A stretch of 57,163 bases of DNA from Alloalcanivorax mobilis (GCF_002864685.1 NZ_NMQZ01000025.1:1-57163), one strand, 5' to 3'. Positions 20,241 to 29,057 are shown, counted from the stretch's first letter. Translations and numbers: made by a program. The notes: generated by a model not told the origin, from the sequence alone.

Positions 20241-21213
20241 TACTCTTTTCAAAACTTCTCACCTGCACCTGAAAACCATTGCGCATCGCCAGAAACAGAC
20301 TTTCACGAAGGCTCAGACCGGCGCGGCCGGCCCAGGCCACCAGATCGGCTTCTTCGAAGCCGAGCCAGAAGTCACCGCAGGCATCCACTGCCCAACGCTG
20401 ATCGTGCCGGCATAAATCGGTGATCACCAGCACGCCGCGCGGCTTAAGCTGTTGCGCCGCCGCCGCCAGCGCGGTGGCCGGCGAGGGCAGGTGGTGCAGC
20501 ACCATGTTCAGCACGATCGCGTCCACCTTCGGCAGGCGGTCGCTTTGCTGGGGCCACTCGCCGAGCACCAGCTCGACGTTGTTCAGGCCCTGCTCGCTGA
20601 CCCGGCGGCGGGCCTGGGCCAGCATGGTTTCCGCGTTGTCCAGCGCCAGCACCCGCTCGAAGCGGGTCGACAAGGGCGCCAGAAAGCGGCCATCGCCGGG
20701 GCCGATCTCCAACGCCGTGCCCGGTTCGATCATCGCCCGGTCCAGCAGTTCACAGGCCTGCTCCGCGTATTGATCGTATTCGGCGATCAGATCCTGCTGG
20801 CGGGCCAGGTCGTCCGCGTGGCGCACGAAAAACGCCCGGCTCCGCGCCGCCCGCTGCGCCTGCACCCCGGCCAGCCGGCCGGCGGTGGTGGCGTCCAGGC
20901 GGGTTTCGTCGAGCTGCTCGAACAGGGCGCCGTGCAAGGCCTCGGTGGGCGCTTCCGGCGGCGGCAGGCGGCGCCGGTAGAAAATCGAGTTGCCCTCGCG
21001 GCGGCGCTCCACCAGCCCGCCCTGGGTCAGCACTTTCAGGTGATGGCTCATGCCCGATTGCTTGATCGCCATGATCTCGCACAGCTCCAGCACGCTGAAG
21101 CTGTTCTGGCCCAGCACCTGCAACACCTCCAGACGCAGGCCGTCCCCCGCCGCCTTCAAAAACGCCGCCAGCGTATCCAGATCCTCAGCTTGCTCCGCCA
21201 GATTCAATGCCAT
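20236..21213 (-). CDS. sahR: SahR-type ArsR/SmtB regulator fused to a SAM-dependent methyltransferase domain
   Basis: A 325-residue two-domain protein. Residues 1–90 are an ArsR winged helix: RLEVLQVLGQNSFSVLELCE, then K-Q-S-G-M-S-H-H-L-K-V-L. From about residue 145 there is a class I methyltransferase fold with the SAM motif ALEIGPGDGRF and V-L-N-M-V-L-H-H-L. This architecture and its place ahead of metK–ahcY–metF match SahR, the S-adenosylhomocysteine-sensing repressor of the methionine cycle in Proteobacteria. It likely senses SAH through the C-terminal domain and represses its own operon. The last residues are encoded by IHA6. Whether the methyltransferase domain is catalytic is unknown. 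Confidence 0.82.
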   Translation of the reverse strand: MALNLAEQAEDLDTLAAFLKAAGDGLRLEVLQVLGQNSFSVLELCEIMAIKQSGMSHHLKVLTQGGLVERRREGNSIFYRRRLPPPEAPTEALHGALFEQLDETRLDATTAGRLAGVQAQRAARSRAFFVRHADDLARQQDLIAEYDQYAEQACELLDRAMIEPGTALEIGPGDGRFLAPLSTRFERVLALDNAETMLAQARRRVSEQGLNNVELVLGEWPQQSDRLPKVDAIVLNMVLHHLPSPATALAAAAQQLKPRGVLVITDLCRHDQRWAVDACGDFWLGFEEADLVAWAGRAGLSLRESLFLAMRNGFQVQVRSFEKSS

Positions 21214-21245
21214 AACCCATGAGTCTAGCGCATCCCGAAAACTGC

Positions 21246-21261
21246 ATCAAAGTTTATTGAT
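21246..21261. promoter_or_regulatory. Candidate SahR operator
   Basis: Inverted repeat ATCAA-AGTTTA-TTGAT, 32 bases before the sahR start and in an AT-rich patch. An AT-rich dyad with ATCAA/TTGAT halves upstream of a SahR-led operon fits autoregulation. No second copy was seen before metK, ahcY or metF, suggesting one control point for the operon. Confidence 0.55.
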
Positions 21262-21273
21262 ATAGGTATGGCG

Positions 21274-21426
21274 GTCGGACGTCTGACGTCGGACGTCGGA
21301 CGCTCAAACCCGGATCAGGACTGTTGGCAGTGTTTCCTGCCGGGGCCAGGACCGAGGTTGCAGAAAACACGCCGCCCCTCCCGGATCGGTGGTTTAGCGT
21401 CTGACGTCCGACGTCAGACGTCCGAC
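21274..21426. repeat. IHA7: GGACGTC-type inverted heptamer array, 4+4, near-perfect stem
   Basis: Left arm: GTCGGAC, GTCTGAC, GTCGGAC, GTCGGAC (21274–21301). Right arm: GTCTGAC, GTCCGAC, GTCAGAC, GTCCGAC (21399–21426). Reverse-complementing the right arm reproduces the left arm in the same unit order with one mismatch. The core is the long form also seen in IHA3 and IHA10 (AAACCCGG at one end, GGTTTAGC at the other, with AGTGTTTCCTGC and GCAGAAAACAC inside). It lies between the divergent sahR and tkt genes. Confidence 0.9.
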
Positions 21427-21542
21427 CCCTCAAGGGTTTGCCCCCATCCCGGCCTTGGGCGACAATAGCGCCCCTTTTTCGGGAGACCCCGCGGCCAGCG
21501 CCGGTGGGGCCCCGGTGCCGAACCCAGAGCCAGGAGCCGTGC

Positions 21543-23552
21543 ATGTCGTCTGCCCCCGCCGCCCGTGATCTTGCCAATGCCATCCGCGCGTTAAGCATGG
21601 ACGCGGTCCAGAAAGCCAACTCCGGTCACCCGGGTGCCCCGATGGGCATGGCGGACATCGCCGAAGTGCTGTGGCGCGGCTTCCTGAAGCACAACCCGGC
21701 CAACCCGAACTGGGCCGACCGCGACCGCTTCGTGCTCTCCAATGGCCACGGCTCGATGCTGCTGTACAGCCTGCTGCACCTGACCGGCTACGGCGTCAGC
21801 CTGGATGACATCAAGAACTTCCGGCAGCTGGGCAGCCCCACCGCCGGCCACCCGGAGCACGGCGACGCGCCGGGCATCGAGACCACCACCGGGCCGCTTG
21901 GCCAGGGTTTCGCCAATGCCGTGGGCATGGCGCTGGCGGAAAAAATGCTGGCCGCGCACTTTAACCGTGAAGGCCACGCTATCGTCGATCACAACACCTT
22001 CTGCTTTCTCGGCGACGGCTGCATGATGGAGGGCATCTCCCACGAAGCGGCGTCGCTGGCCGGCACCCTGGGGCTGGGCAAGCTGGTGGCGTTCTACGAC
22101 GACAACGGCATCTCCATCGACGGCGAAGTGGAAGGCTGGTTCACCGACGACACCGTGGAGCGCTTCCGCGCCTACGGCTGGCATGTGATTCCCAATGTGG
22201 ACGGCCACAGCCCCGCCGAGATCAAGCTGGCGGTGGAAAACGCGGTCAAGAATCAAGGCCAGCCGACCCTGATCTGCTGCAAAACCATCATTGGCTTCGG
22301 CAGCCCCAACAAGCAGGGCAAAGAGGAATCCCACGGCAGCGCCCTGGGCAGCGACGAAGTGGCGCTGACCCGCGAAGCGCTGGGCTGGAACCACCCGCCC
22401 TTCGAAGTGCCCGCGGAGCTCCGCGACGCCTGGGACGCCCGCGAGGCCGGCGCCCGCCGCGAAGCCGATTGGCAAGCCCGTTTCGACGCCTACCAGGCGC
22501 AATTCCCCGAGCTGGCCGCCGAATTCCTGCGGCGCATGAAAGGCGACTTGCCGGCCGACTTCGAGGCCCAGGCGGACGCCTTTATCGCCGGCTGCCAGCA
22601 AAAGATGGAGAAAGTCGCCAGCCGCAAGGCCAGCCAGAACACCCTGGACGCCTTCGGCCCGCTGCTGCCGGAACTGACCGGCGGCTCCGCCGACCTGGGC
22701 GGCTCCAACAACACCGTCTGGAACGGCTGCAAATCGATCTCCGCCGGCGACGCCAGTGGCAACTACATTCATTACGGCGTGCGCGAATTCGGCATGACCG
22801 CGATCATGAACGGCATCACGCTGCACGGCGGCCTGCGCCCCTACGGCGGCACCTTCCTGACCTTTATGGAATACGCCCGCAACGCGGTGCGCATGGCGGC
22901 GCTGATGCACCAGCCCAACATTCTGGTCTACACCCACGATTCCATCGGCCTGGGTGAAGACGGCCCCACCCACCAGCCCATCGAGCAGATCGCCAACCTG
23001 CGCATGACCCCCAATATGAGCACCTGGCGGCCCTGCGACACGGTGGAATCGGCGGTCGCCTGGAAGCACGCGCTGGTGCGCACTGACGGCCCCACCGCGC
23101 TGATCTTGTCCCGCCAGGGCTTGGCCTGCATGGAACGCGACGCGCACACCCTGGCCCAGGTGAGCAAGGGCGGTTACACGCTGCTGCAAACCGGCGACGG
23201 CCAGCCCCAGGCGATCATCATCGCCACCGGCTCGGAAGTGGAGCTGGCGGTCACCGCCGCCCGCGCCCTGGGCGAGCAGGGCAGCAACGTGCGCGTGGTG
23301 TCGATGCCCTGCGTGGATGCGTTCCTGGCGCAAAGCGCCGAGTATCAGGAAGCGGTGCTGCCCGCCGCCGTGCGCGCCCGGGTCGCCGTGGAAGCGGCCA
23401 TCGCCGATTACTGGTACCGCTTCACCGGCCTGGACGGCAAGATCGTCGGCATGACCAGCTACGGCGCCTCCGGCCCCGCCGGCGACCTCTACCAACACTT
23501 CGGCATCACCGCCGAGGCGGTACAAACCGCCGTGGAGAGTTTGATTGATTAA
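21543..23552 (+). CDS. tkt: Transketolase
   Basis: Thiamine-diphosphate enzyme of the pentose phosphate pathway transferring two-carbon units. The ATG at 21543, with CAGGAG upstream, gives 669 residues, the normal length. Visible features: [15 protein letters not shown] start region, TPP motif beginning G-D-G-C-M-M-E-G, the second-domain catalytic glutamate region [12 protein letters not shown], and the C-terminal domain. First gene of the operon tkt–gap–pgk–fba, linking pentose phosphate and lower-glycolytic/gluconeogenic steps. Confidence 0.97.
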   Translation: MSSAPAARDLANAIRALSMDAVQKANSGHPGAPMGMADIAEVLWRGFLKHNPANPNWADRDRFVLSNGHGSMLLYSLLHLTGYGVSLDDIKNFRQLGSPTAGHPEHGDAPGIETTTGPLGQGFANAVGMALAEKMLAAHFNREGHAIVDHNTFCFLGDGCMMEGISHEAASLAGTLGLGKLVAFYDDNGISIDGEVEGWFTDDTVERFRAYGWHVIPNVDGHSPAEIKLAVENAVKNQGQPTLICCKTIIGFGSPNKQGKEESHGSALGSDEVALTREALGWNHPPFEVPAELRDAWDAREAGARREADWQARFDAYQAQFPELAAEFLRRMKGDLPADFEAQADAFIAGCQQKMEKVASRKASQNTLDAFGPLLPELTGGSADLGGSNNTVWNGCKSISAGDASGNYIHYGVREFGMTAIMNGITLHGGLRPYGGTFLTFMEYARNAVRMAALMHQPNILVYTHDSIGLGEDGPTHQPIEQIANLRMTPNMSTWRPCDTVESAVAWKHALVRTDGPTALILSRQGLACMERDAHTLAQVSKGGYTLLQTGDGQPQAIIIATGSEVELAVTAARALGEQGSNVRVVSMPCVDAFLAQSAEYQEAVLPAAVRARVAVEAAIADYWYRFTGLDGKIVGMTSYGASGPAGDLYQHFGITAEAVQTAVESLID

Positions 23553-23630
23553 ACGCCGGACGCCGGACGCCGGACGCCGGACGCTTAGAGCCGCGCTTTT
23601 CAGCGTCTGGCGTCCAGCGTCCGGCGTCGA
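23553..23630. repeat. IHA8: GGACGCC-type inverted heptamer array, 4+4
   Basis: Left arm: four exact ACGCCGG plus ACGC (23553–23584), starting on the base after the tkt stop. Right arm: GCGTCTG, GCGTCCA, GCGTCCG, GCGTCGA (23603–23630). The core is only 18 bases. The right arm runs to ten bases before the next ATG, so the ribosome site of that gene (GAGCGG) is partly array sequence. Confidence 0.87.
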
Positions 23631-23639
23631 GCGGTTTCT

Positions 23640-24671
23640 ATGAACATCGCCATCAACGGCTATGGCCGTATTGGTCGTTCTTTTGTGCGCGCCCTGGCCG
23701 AGCGCGAGGCGGCGGGGTGGCGGGCGCCGTTCACGCTGGCGGCGATCAACGACCCCGGCCGCGCCGAGGATCTGCTCTATCTGACCCGTTACGACACCAC
23801 GCACGGACGCCTGAACGCGCCGGTGGAACTGGCCGAAGGGCGTCTGCGCATCGGCAATCAGACGCCGCGCCTGTGCAGCGAAACCGAACCGGAGAACCTG
23901 CCCTGGGCGGAACTCGGCGTCGATCTGGTGCTCGAATGCTCAGGCCACTTTCGCGGCCACGCGGACGCCGCCCGCCATCTGAGCGCCGGCGCCCGCCGCG
24001 TGATTCTCGGCGCGGTGCCGTTCGACCACGCCGATCAGGTGATCGTCTTCGGCGTCAATCACCGTGACCTGGACGCCAGCAGCCGGGTGCTCTCCGCCGC
24101 GTCGTGCACCACCCATTGCATCGCGCCGCTGCTGGCCGGGCTGGACCGGGAATACGGCGTGCGCCAGGTGTTGATGAAAGAGATCCACGCCTACACCTCG
24201 GACCAGTCCCTGCTCGACCACGTGCACCGGGACCCGCGCCGGGGCCGGGCGGCGGCGCAGAACATCGTGCCCACCACCAGCAGTGCCATCGGCGCCGTGC
24301 AAAGTGTGCTGCCGGCCCTGGAAGGGCGCATCACCGGCCACTCGATCCGCGTGCCCACCCTCAATGTGGCGATGGTCGAGCTGACCCTGCTGCTGGAAAA
24401 CACGCCCGACGCCGGCTCGCTCAACGGCTGGCTGAAGGCGCTTGCTGACGGCAGCCCGACGCTGATTGGGTACAATGACGAACCCTTGGTCAGCGCTGAT
24501 TTCAACCGCCGCCCGGAATCCGCCATCGTCGACGCCACCCAGACCCGGGTGCAGGGCGACATGGTGCAGGTGGTGGCCTGGTACGACAACGAATGGGGCT
24601 ACGCCAACCGACTGCTCGATTGGGTGGCTTATTTAGCGTCGGACGTCAGACGTCGGACGTCCGACGCTTAA
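23640..24671 (+). CDS. gap: Glyceraldehyde-3-phosphate / erythrose-4-phosphate dehydrogenase family
   Basis: NAD-binding start AINGYGRIGR, catalytic Cys156 in A-S-C-T-T-H-C, catalytic His in E-I-H-A-Y-T, and the C-terminal W-Y-D-N-E-W-G-Y-A-N-R. The residue three after the cysteine is His, where GAPDH and Epd usually have Asn. Sequence strings such as NIVPTTSSAIGAV look more GAPDH-like, but the gene position (tkt–x–pgk–fba) is that of epd in related bacteria, so substrate is uncertain. About 343 residues; the last ten (SDVRRRTSDA) are translated IHA9 heptamers, and the stop codon comes from the array. Confidence 0.85.
   Translation: MNIAINGYGRIGRSFVRALAEREAAGWRAPFTLAAINDPGRAEDLLYLTRYDTTHGRLNAPVELAEGRLRIGNQTPRLCSETEPENLPWAELGVDLVLECSGHFRGHADAARHLSAGARRVILGAVPFDHADQVIVFGVNHRDLDASSRVLSAASCTTHCIAPLLAGLDREYGVRQVLMKEIHAYTSDQSLLDHVHRDPRRGRAAAQNIVPTTSSAIGAVQSVLPALEGRITGHSIRVPTLNVAMVELTLLLENTPDAGSLNGWLKALADGSPTLIGYNDEPLVSADFNRRPESAIVDATQTRVQGDMVQVVAWYDNEWGYANRLLDWVAYLASDVRRRTSDA
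24636..24667. repeat. IHA9: coreless GGACGTC-type heptamer palindrome
   Basis: Units GCGTCGG, ACGTCAG, ACGTCGG, ACGTCCG, ACGC form a nearly perfect palindrome with no core. It begins inside the 3′ end of the dehydrogenase gene and supplies its last codons; the stop follows immediately at 24669. Located in the gap–pgk junction. Confidence 0.85.
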
Positions 24672-24737
24672 AAGATCGCTATAACCTGAACGTTTGGACC
24701 ATCCGGGCAGGATGGTAATGATGAGGTACCACAAGCC

Positions 24738-25901
24738 ATGAACTTCAAACGCATGACCGACCTGGAACTGAGCGGGAAACGGGTGCTGATCCGCGAGGAT
24801 CTCAACGTGCCGGTGAAGGACGGCAAAGTCACCAGCGACGCGCGGCTGCGCGCCTCGTTGCCGACCATCGAGCACGCCCTCAAGGCGGGCGCGCGCGTCA
24901 TGCTGATGTCCCACCTGGGCCGGCCCACCGAAGGCGAATACGCCGAGGAATTTTCCCTCAAGCCGGTGGCCGAGCACCTCGGCCGGCTGCTTGGCCGTGA
25001 GGTGCCGCTGGTGAAAGACTGGCTCGACGGCGTCGACGTGGCCGAAGGCCAGGTGGTGTTGTGCGAAAACGTGCGCTTCAACAAAGGCGAAAAGAAAGAC
25101 GACCAGGCGCTGTCACAAAAAATGGCGGCGCTGTGTGATATCTATGTGATGGACGCCTTCGGCACCGCCCACCGCGCCCAGGCCTCCACCCACGGCGTCG
25201 CCCGGTTCGCGCCGGTGGCCGCGGCAGGCCCGCTGCTCGCCAACGAACTGGACGCGCTCGGCAAGGCCCTGCTGCAACCGGCCAAACCGCTGGTCGCCAT
25301 TGTTGGCGGCTCCAAGGTCTCCACCAAACTGGAAGTGCTGGAAGCGCTGGCCGACAAAGTGGACCAGTTGATCGTGGGCGGCGGCATCGCCAACACCTTC
25401 CTGGCCGCCGCCGGCCACCCGGTGGGCAAATCGCTGTGCGAGCACGACCTGATCCCGGCGGCGCGCAAGATCGCTGATAAAGTGCACATCCCGCTGCCCG
25501 TGGACGTGGTGGTCGCCAGCGAATTCGCCGAGACCGCCGAGGCGGTCACCAAGAAAGTCGAAGACGTCGGCGACAACGACATGATTCTCGACGTCGGCCC
25601 GCAAACCGCCCACGTGTTCGCCGCGCTGATGAAAGAAGCGCGTACCATTATCTGGAACGGCCCGCTGGGCGTGTTCGAATTCGACCAGTTCGGCGAAGGC
25701 ACCAAGGAGCTCGCCGAAGCGATCGCCGACAGCGAGGCCTTCTCCATCGCCGGCGGCGGCGATACCCTGGCGGCAGTGGACAAATACGGCATCACCGACC
25801 GCGTCAGCTACATCTCCACCGGCGGCGGCGCCTTCCTCGAATTCGTCGAAGGCAAAACCCTGCCGGCGGTGGCGATGTTGGAACAGAGGGCGAAAGATTG
25901 A
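24738..25901 (+). CDS. pgk: Phosphoglycerate kinase
   Basis: Reversibly transfers phosphate between 1,3-bisphosphoglycerate and ADP. 387 residues, the normal bacterial length. Visible motifs: R-E-D-L-N-V-P near the N-terminus, [17 protein letters not shown], the hinge segment G-G-S-K-V-S-T-K, and the nucleotide-binding [10 protein letters not shown] and GGGDTLAA. Third gene of the tkt operon, bracketed by IHA9 and IHA10. Confidence 0.97.
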   Translation: MNFKRMTDLELSGKRVLIREDLNVPVKDGKVTSDARLRASLPTIEHALKAGARVMLMSHLGRPTEGEYAEEFSLKPVAEHLGRLLGREVPLVKDWLDGVDVAEGQVVLCENVRFNKGEKKDDQALSQKMAALCDIYVMDAFGTAHRAQASTHGVARFAPVAAAGPLLANELDALGKALLQPAKPLVAIVGGSKVSTKLEVLEALADKVDQLIVGGGIANTFLAAAGHPVGKSLCEHDLIPAARKIADKVHIPLPVDVVVASEFAETAEAVTKKVEDVGDNDMILDVGPQTAHVFAALMKEARTIIWNGPLGVFEFDQFGEGTKELAEAIADSEAFSIAGGGDTLAAVDKYGITDRVSYISTGGGAFLEFVEGKTLPAVAMLEQRAKD

Positions 25902-25907
25902 GAGCGC

Positions 25908-26044
25908 TGGACGCCAGACGCTCGACGCCGGACGCTAAACCCGGTTCTGCGGTCTTCGGTGTGTTTGCTGCTAGCAATTGCAGGAAACACACCGGGCTTC
26001 TCGGTCTACGAGTTTAGCGTCAAGCGTCTGGCGTCCAGCGTCCG
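25908..26044. repeat. IHA10: GGACGCC-type inverted heptamer array, 4+4, with a long core
   Basis: Left arm: TGGACGC, CAGACGC, TCGACGC, CGGACGC (25908–25935). Right arm: GCGTCAA, GCGTCTG, GCGTCCA, GCGTCCG (26017–26044). Read in reverse, the right arm has the order CGG, TGG, CAG, TTG against TGG, CAG, TCG, CGG on the left, matching after a one-unit shift. The core has AAACCCGG…GAGTTTAG at its ends and GTGTGTTTGCTG…GCAGGAAACACAC inside, as in IHA3 and IHA7. Fills the pgk–fba junction. Confidence 0.88.
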
Positions 26045-26107
26045 GCCATTTAAGGACGAAGCACGGCGGTACAGAATACCGCTCACGGATAACTAAGGGG
26101 TAAACAC

Positions 26108-27172
26108 ATGGCACTCATCAGCATGCGTCAACTGCTGGACCACGCCGCCGAACACGGCTACGGCGTGCCGGCGTTCAACGTCAACAACCTGGAACAGATG
26201 CGCGCCATCATGGAGGCCGCCGACAAAACCGACTCCCCGGTGATCGTGCAAGCCAGCGCCGGCGCCCGCAAATACGCAGGCGCGCCGTTTCTGCGCCACC
26301 TGATCCTGGCCGCCATCGAAGAGTTCCCGCACATCCCGGTGGTCATGCACCAGGACCACGGCACCAGCCCCTCGGTGTGCCAGCGCTCCATCCAGCTCGG
26401 CTTCTCCTCGGTGATGATGGACGGCTCCCTCGGTGAAGACGGCAAAACCCCCACCGAATACGACTACAACGTGGACGTCACCCGCCGCACCGTGGACATG
26501 GCCCACGCCTGTGGCGTCTCCGTGGAAGGCGAACTGGGCTGCCTGGGCTCGCTGGAATCCGGCATGGCCGGCGAAGAAGACGGCATCGGCGCCGAAGGCA
26601 CGCTCACCCACGAGCAAATGCTCACCGACCCCGAAGAAGCCGCCGACTTCGTCAAGCAAACCAAGGTCGACGCCCTTGCCATCGCCATCGGCACCAGCCA
26701 CGGCGCCTACAAGTTCACCAAGCCGCCCACCGGCGACACCCTCGCCATCGAGCAGATCAAAGCCATCCACGCCCGCATCCCCGACACCCACCTGGTGATG
26801 CACGGCTCCTCATCGGTGCCCCAGGACTGGCTGGAAATCATCAATCAATACGGCGGTGAAATTCCTGAAACCTACGGCGTGCCCGTGGAAGAGATCCAGG
26901 AAGGCATCAAACACGGCGTCCGCAAGGTCAACATCGACACCGACCTGCGCCTCGCCTCCACCGGCTCCATCCGTCGCTTCCTGGCCAACAACACCGCCGA
27001 ATTCGACCCACGCAAATACTTCAAAGAATCGATCACCGCCATGCGCGACATCTGCATCGCCCGCTACGAAGCCTTCGGCACCGCCGGCAACGCCGGCAAG
27101 ATCAAGGCGATCAACCTGGAAGACATGTTCCAACGCTACGAAAGCGGCGAACTGGACCCGCGCGTCAAATAA
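26108..27172 (+). CDS. fba: Fructose-bisphosphate aldolase, class II
   Basis: Zinc-dependent aldolase, 354 residues, of the Calvin-cycle-type class IIA/B subgroup common in Pseudomonas relatives. Visible: N-terminal [10 protein letters not shown], zinc/active-site region V-M-H-Q-D-H-G, V-E-G-E-L-G, the loop G-T-S-H-G-A-Y-K, and H-G-S-S-S-V-P. The start is preceded by AAGGGG. Last gene of the tkt operon, followed directly by a strong terminator. Confidence 0.97.
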   Translation: MALISMRQLLDHAAEHGYGVPAFNVNNLEQMRAIMEAADKTDSPVIVQASAGARKYAGAPFLRHLILAAIEEFPHIPVVMHQDHGTSPSVCQRSIQLGFSSVMMDGSLGEDGKTPTEYDYNVDVTRRTVDMAHACGVSVEGELGCLGSLESGMAGEEDGIGAEGTLTHEQMLTDPEEAADFVKQTKVDALAIAIGTSHGAYKFTKPPTGDTLAIEQIKAIHARIPDTHLVMHGSSSVPQDWLEIINQYGGEIPETYGVPVEEIQEGIKHGVRKVNIDTDLRLASTGSIRRFLANNTAEFDPRKYFKESITAMRDICIARYEAFGTAGNAGKIKAINLEDMFQRYESGELDPRVK

Positions 27173-27190
27173 ACCCGCGTGTTTCCCCCG

Positions 27191-27219
27191 AAAAACCCCG
27201 GCCCCGCCGGGGTTTTTTT
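27191..27219 (+). terminator. Rho-independent terminator of the tkt–fba operon
   Basis: Stem AACCCCGGC / GCCGGGGTT with loop CCC and a run of seven T, 19 bases after the fba stop. Classical bidirectional-looking hairpin with flanking A and T tracts. Confidence 0.92.
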
Positions 27220-27675
27220 ATGGCAGTATTTCGAGCAACCGAAGAAATTGAACGACCCAGCGCTTCAGCCTGCCCCGTTCAAACAATAAAGCGGCTGTAG
27301 GAGCAGGCCATGCCAGCGACGCTTTTGATCTTTTATAACTCTCACGTTGGGCGTAGGAAAAGCCGATTCAGAGGAAGGCCCGCATGCAGGTCTTGCCAAT
27401 GGCTTTTGGAAGAAGAAGGCCTGTGGCTACGAATCCAGTATTGGGCGGGGCACGCGGCCGTGTTTTATGTGCCAGATATCATGCCTTGAGTCGTTGCATC
27501 GCCAACCTATTGTGTCTGTTCCTCTTCTTGTTGGTCGGGCTCCCCCATCCCTCCCCACCCCAATCCGCCAATCATTTGGCAGAAACGGGCAAGTAACGAT
27601 ATGATTAACCTGTTACGCAATGTTTACCGACGATATGTTTACCTCTAACAAAAGCAGCGATACGGGAGAGCAGTC
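27220..27675. other. Intergenic region between fba and the TetR gene
   Basis: About 455 bases. A REP-like fragment, GTAGGAGCAGGCCATGCCAG, is at 27297–27316 and matches 7486–7510 and 14715–14755 in part. The last 75 bases are AT-rich and hold two direct copies of ATGTTTACC and one AACCTGTTAC, similar to the palindrome at 28357–28389, so the TetR promoter probably lies there. Short open frames here have no ribosome site or family resemblance. Confidence 0.5.
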
Positions 27676-28299
27676 ATGAGCACGGACTGTACCGAGAACC
27701 TTCCCGGCCAGCGTGGGCCGGTGGACCATGAGCGCCGTGAGCAGATTCTGGAAGTGGCCGAGCAGCTGTTCGGGGCGCACGGGTTTCGCAAGACATCGGT
27801 CACCGACATCGGTAAGGCGGTGGGGGTGTCGAGCGCCTATATCTATCGTTTTTTTGATTCCAAGCAGGCGATTGGCGAGGCGGTGTGCGCCATGTGCCTG
27901 GCTAAGATCGATGTGGCGATCCGCGAGGTGGCGGAGCGCGATGCGCCGGCCACCCAGCGTTTGCGGGCGATGCTGCAGTGCCTGTTGGCGCAGTCTTTAA
28001 AGGTATTTCTGCGTGAGCGGCGGTTGCACGACATCATCGTGGCGGCGATCGAGAATGAGTGGCAGGTGACCGAGGCGCATGATCGGGCCATCTATGAGGT
28101 GATCGAGAAGATTGTGTCGGATGGGCGCGAGAGCGGTGAGTTCGAGCGCAAGACGCCGTTGGATGAGGTGTGCACGGCAATCCGCTCGACGGCGTCGGTG
28201 TACGCCCATCCGGTGCTGCTTAAGCTCACCGACCCGCGCGAGAAGGAGCGCCGGCTGGCGGCAGTGACCAATCTGATTCTGCGCAGCCTGGCGCCGTAG
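27676..28299 (+). CDS. TetR/AcrR-family transcriptional regulator
   Basis: A 207-residue repressor-type protein. The N-terminal HTH is clear: QILEVAEQLFGAHGFRKTSV, then D-I-G-K-A-V-G-V-S-S-A-Y-I-Y-R-F-F-D-S-K. The C-terminal ligand domain resembles the group with the PF17935-like TetR C-terminal fold. Most TetR proteins control themselves and an adjacent gene; here the palindrome at 28357–28389, inside the promoter of the next gene, is the obvious candidate site, with a related half-site before its own gene. GGGAGAG precedes the ATG. Confidence 0.88.
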   Translation: MSTDCTENLPGQRGPVDHERREQILEVAEQLFGAHGFRKTSVTDIGKAVGVSSAYIYRFFDSKQAIGEAVCAMCLAKIDVAIREVAERDAPATQRLRAMLQCLLAQSLKVFLRERRLHDIIVAAIENEWQVTEAHDRAIYEVIEKIVSDGRESGEFERKTPLDEVCTAIRSTASVYAHPVLLKLTDPREKERRLAAVTNLILRSLAP

Positions 28300-28356
28300 C
28301 GTCGGCGCCAAGCTGCGCCGGCGTCTTTGGCGATAAGGATAGAGTGCGCCTATGTG

Positions 28357-28394
28357 AGTTACAGGTTGACAATATCGTAACCTGTAACTAAGCT
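28357..28394 (+). promoter_or_regulatory. Promoter with overlapping palindromic operator
   Basis: An 11-bp perfect inverted repeat AGTTACAGGTT / AACCTGTAACT with an 11-base spacer (28357–28389). TTGACA at 28366–28371 is a consensus −35 element lying in the palindrome; a −10 candidate TAAGCT follows at 28389–28394 after 17 bases. A bound repressor would occlude both. The transcript would have an approximately 215-base GC-rich leader before the next gene. Confidence 0.72.
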
Positions 28395-28615
28395 GGTCTC
28401 AGTTGAAGGGAGACCAGCCAGCTTCCAGAGCTGAATCGGAGGTCCCAAAAGGACTTTCGCGGCAAGGCCCCCTCACTGACCGGCGGCCGCCGGAGTTGCC
28501 CACAAGGCCCCGCGGCGCAGCCCGATACCGGAAGGCGTGATTCCCGACGGTATCTGTCCTTCGATCCCTGACGGTGTCTCCGCCACGGACCGGCAAACAA
28601 AGTGAGGAGAAGATC

Positions 28616-29032
28616 ATGAAAAAGACTGCTATCGCGACTCTCGTTATCGCCGCACTCGGTACGTTCACCGCCCCGCTGGCCCTGGCCCAGAGCGGTGGCT
28701 ATCTGAACCATCGCCAGAGCATCGACAGCCTGGAAAACATCAACAGTGTTTACCAGGGTGTGGAAAGCGCTCGCACTCAGGTCGGTGACGCCGCGCAAAG
28801 CCAGGATTACGTGGCCGAGCGTCAGAACATCGATCAGTTGAGCCACATCAACGCGGTGTACGATGCGGTGTCCCTGCAGCGCGAGCTGGCCGCCAACAGC
28901 GTCCCGACCGGCGAAGTCCGCGACTACCAGGCCGAGCGCAACAACCTGGATAGCCTCAGCCACATCAACGATGTGCTGAAGAGCATCTCCCGGCAGAGCG
29001 CCACCATTGGCGAGCGCACCGTCCAGCTGTAA
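28616..29032 (+). CDS. Small exported protein with three NID-type repeats
   Basis: 138 residues with a cleavable signal peptide ending A-L-A-Q (about residue 25). The mature part is three imperfect repeats of about 37 residues: YLNHRQSIDSLENINSVY, YVAERQNIDQLSHINAVY and YQAERNNLDSLSHINDVL. The consensus is Y-x-x-x-R-x-N-I-D-x-L-x-H-I-N. I recognise no named family. A related repeat occurs in the protein at 30757–31149. GAGGAGA precedes the ATG at 28616; an intrinsic terminator follows, so this is a stand-alone, probably highly expressed gene under the TetR-type operator. Confidence 0.82.
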   Translation: MKKTAIATLVIAALGTFTAPLALAQSGGYLNHRQSIDSLENINSVYQGVESARTQVGDAAQSQDYVAERQNIDQLSHINAVYDAVSLQRELAANSVPTGEVRDYQAERNNLDSLSHINDVLKSISRQSATIGERTVQL

Positions 29033-29057
29033 TCCGGCGCGGTTCGCCCGGCCCGAC

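Noticed and set aside
21591-23804. Very long minus-strand open frame opposite tkt (also 46617–49007, 3031–4554 and 1799–2989)
   Set aside because: These lie antisense to clear enzymes or lipoproteins, have His/Gln/Gly-rich composition typical of GC-rich shadow frames, and lack family motifs.
27347-27604. Small plus-strand gene between fba and the TetR regulator
   Set aside because: No ribosome site, no family resemblance, and REP-like sequence overlaps the region.
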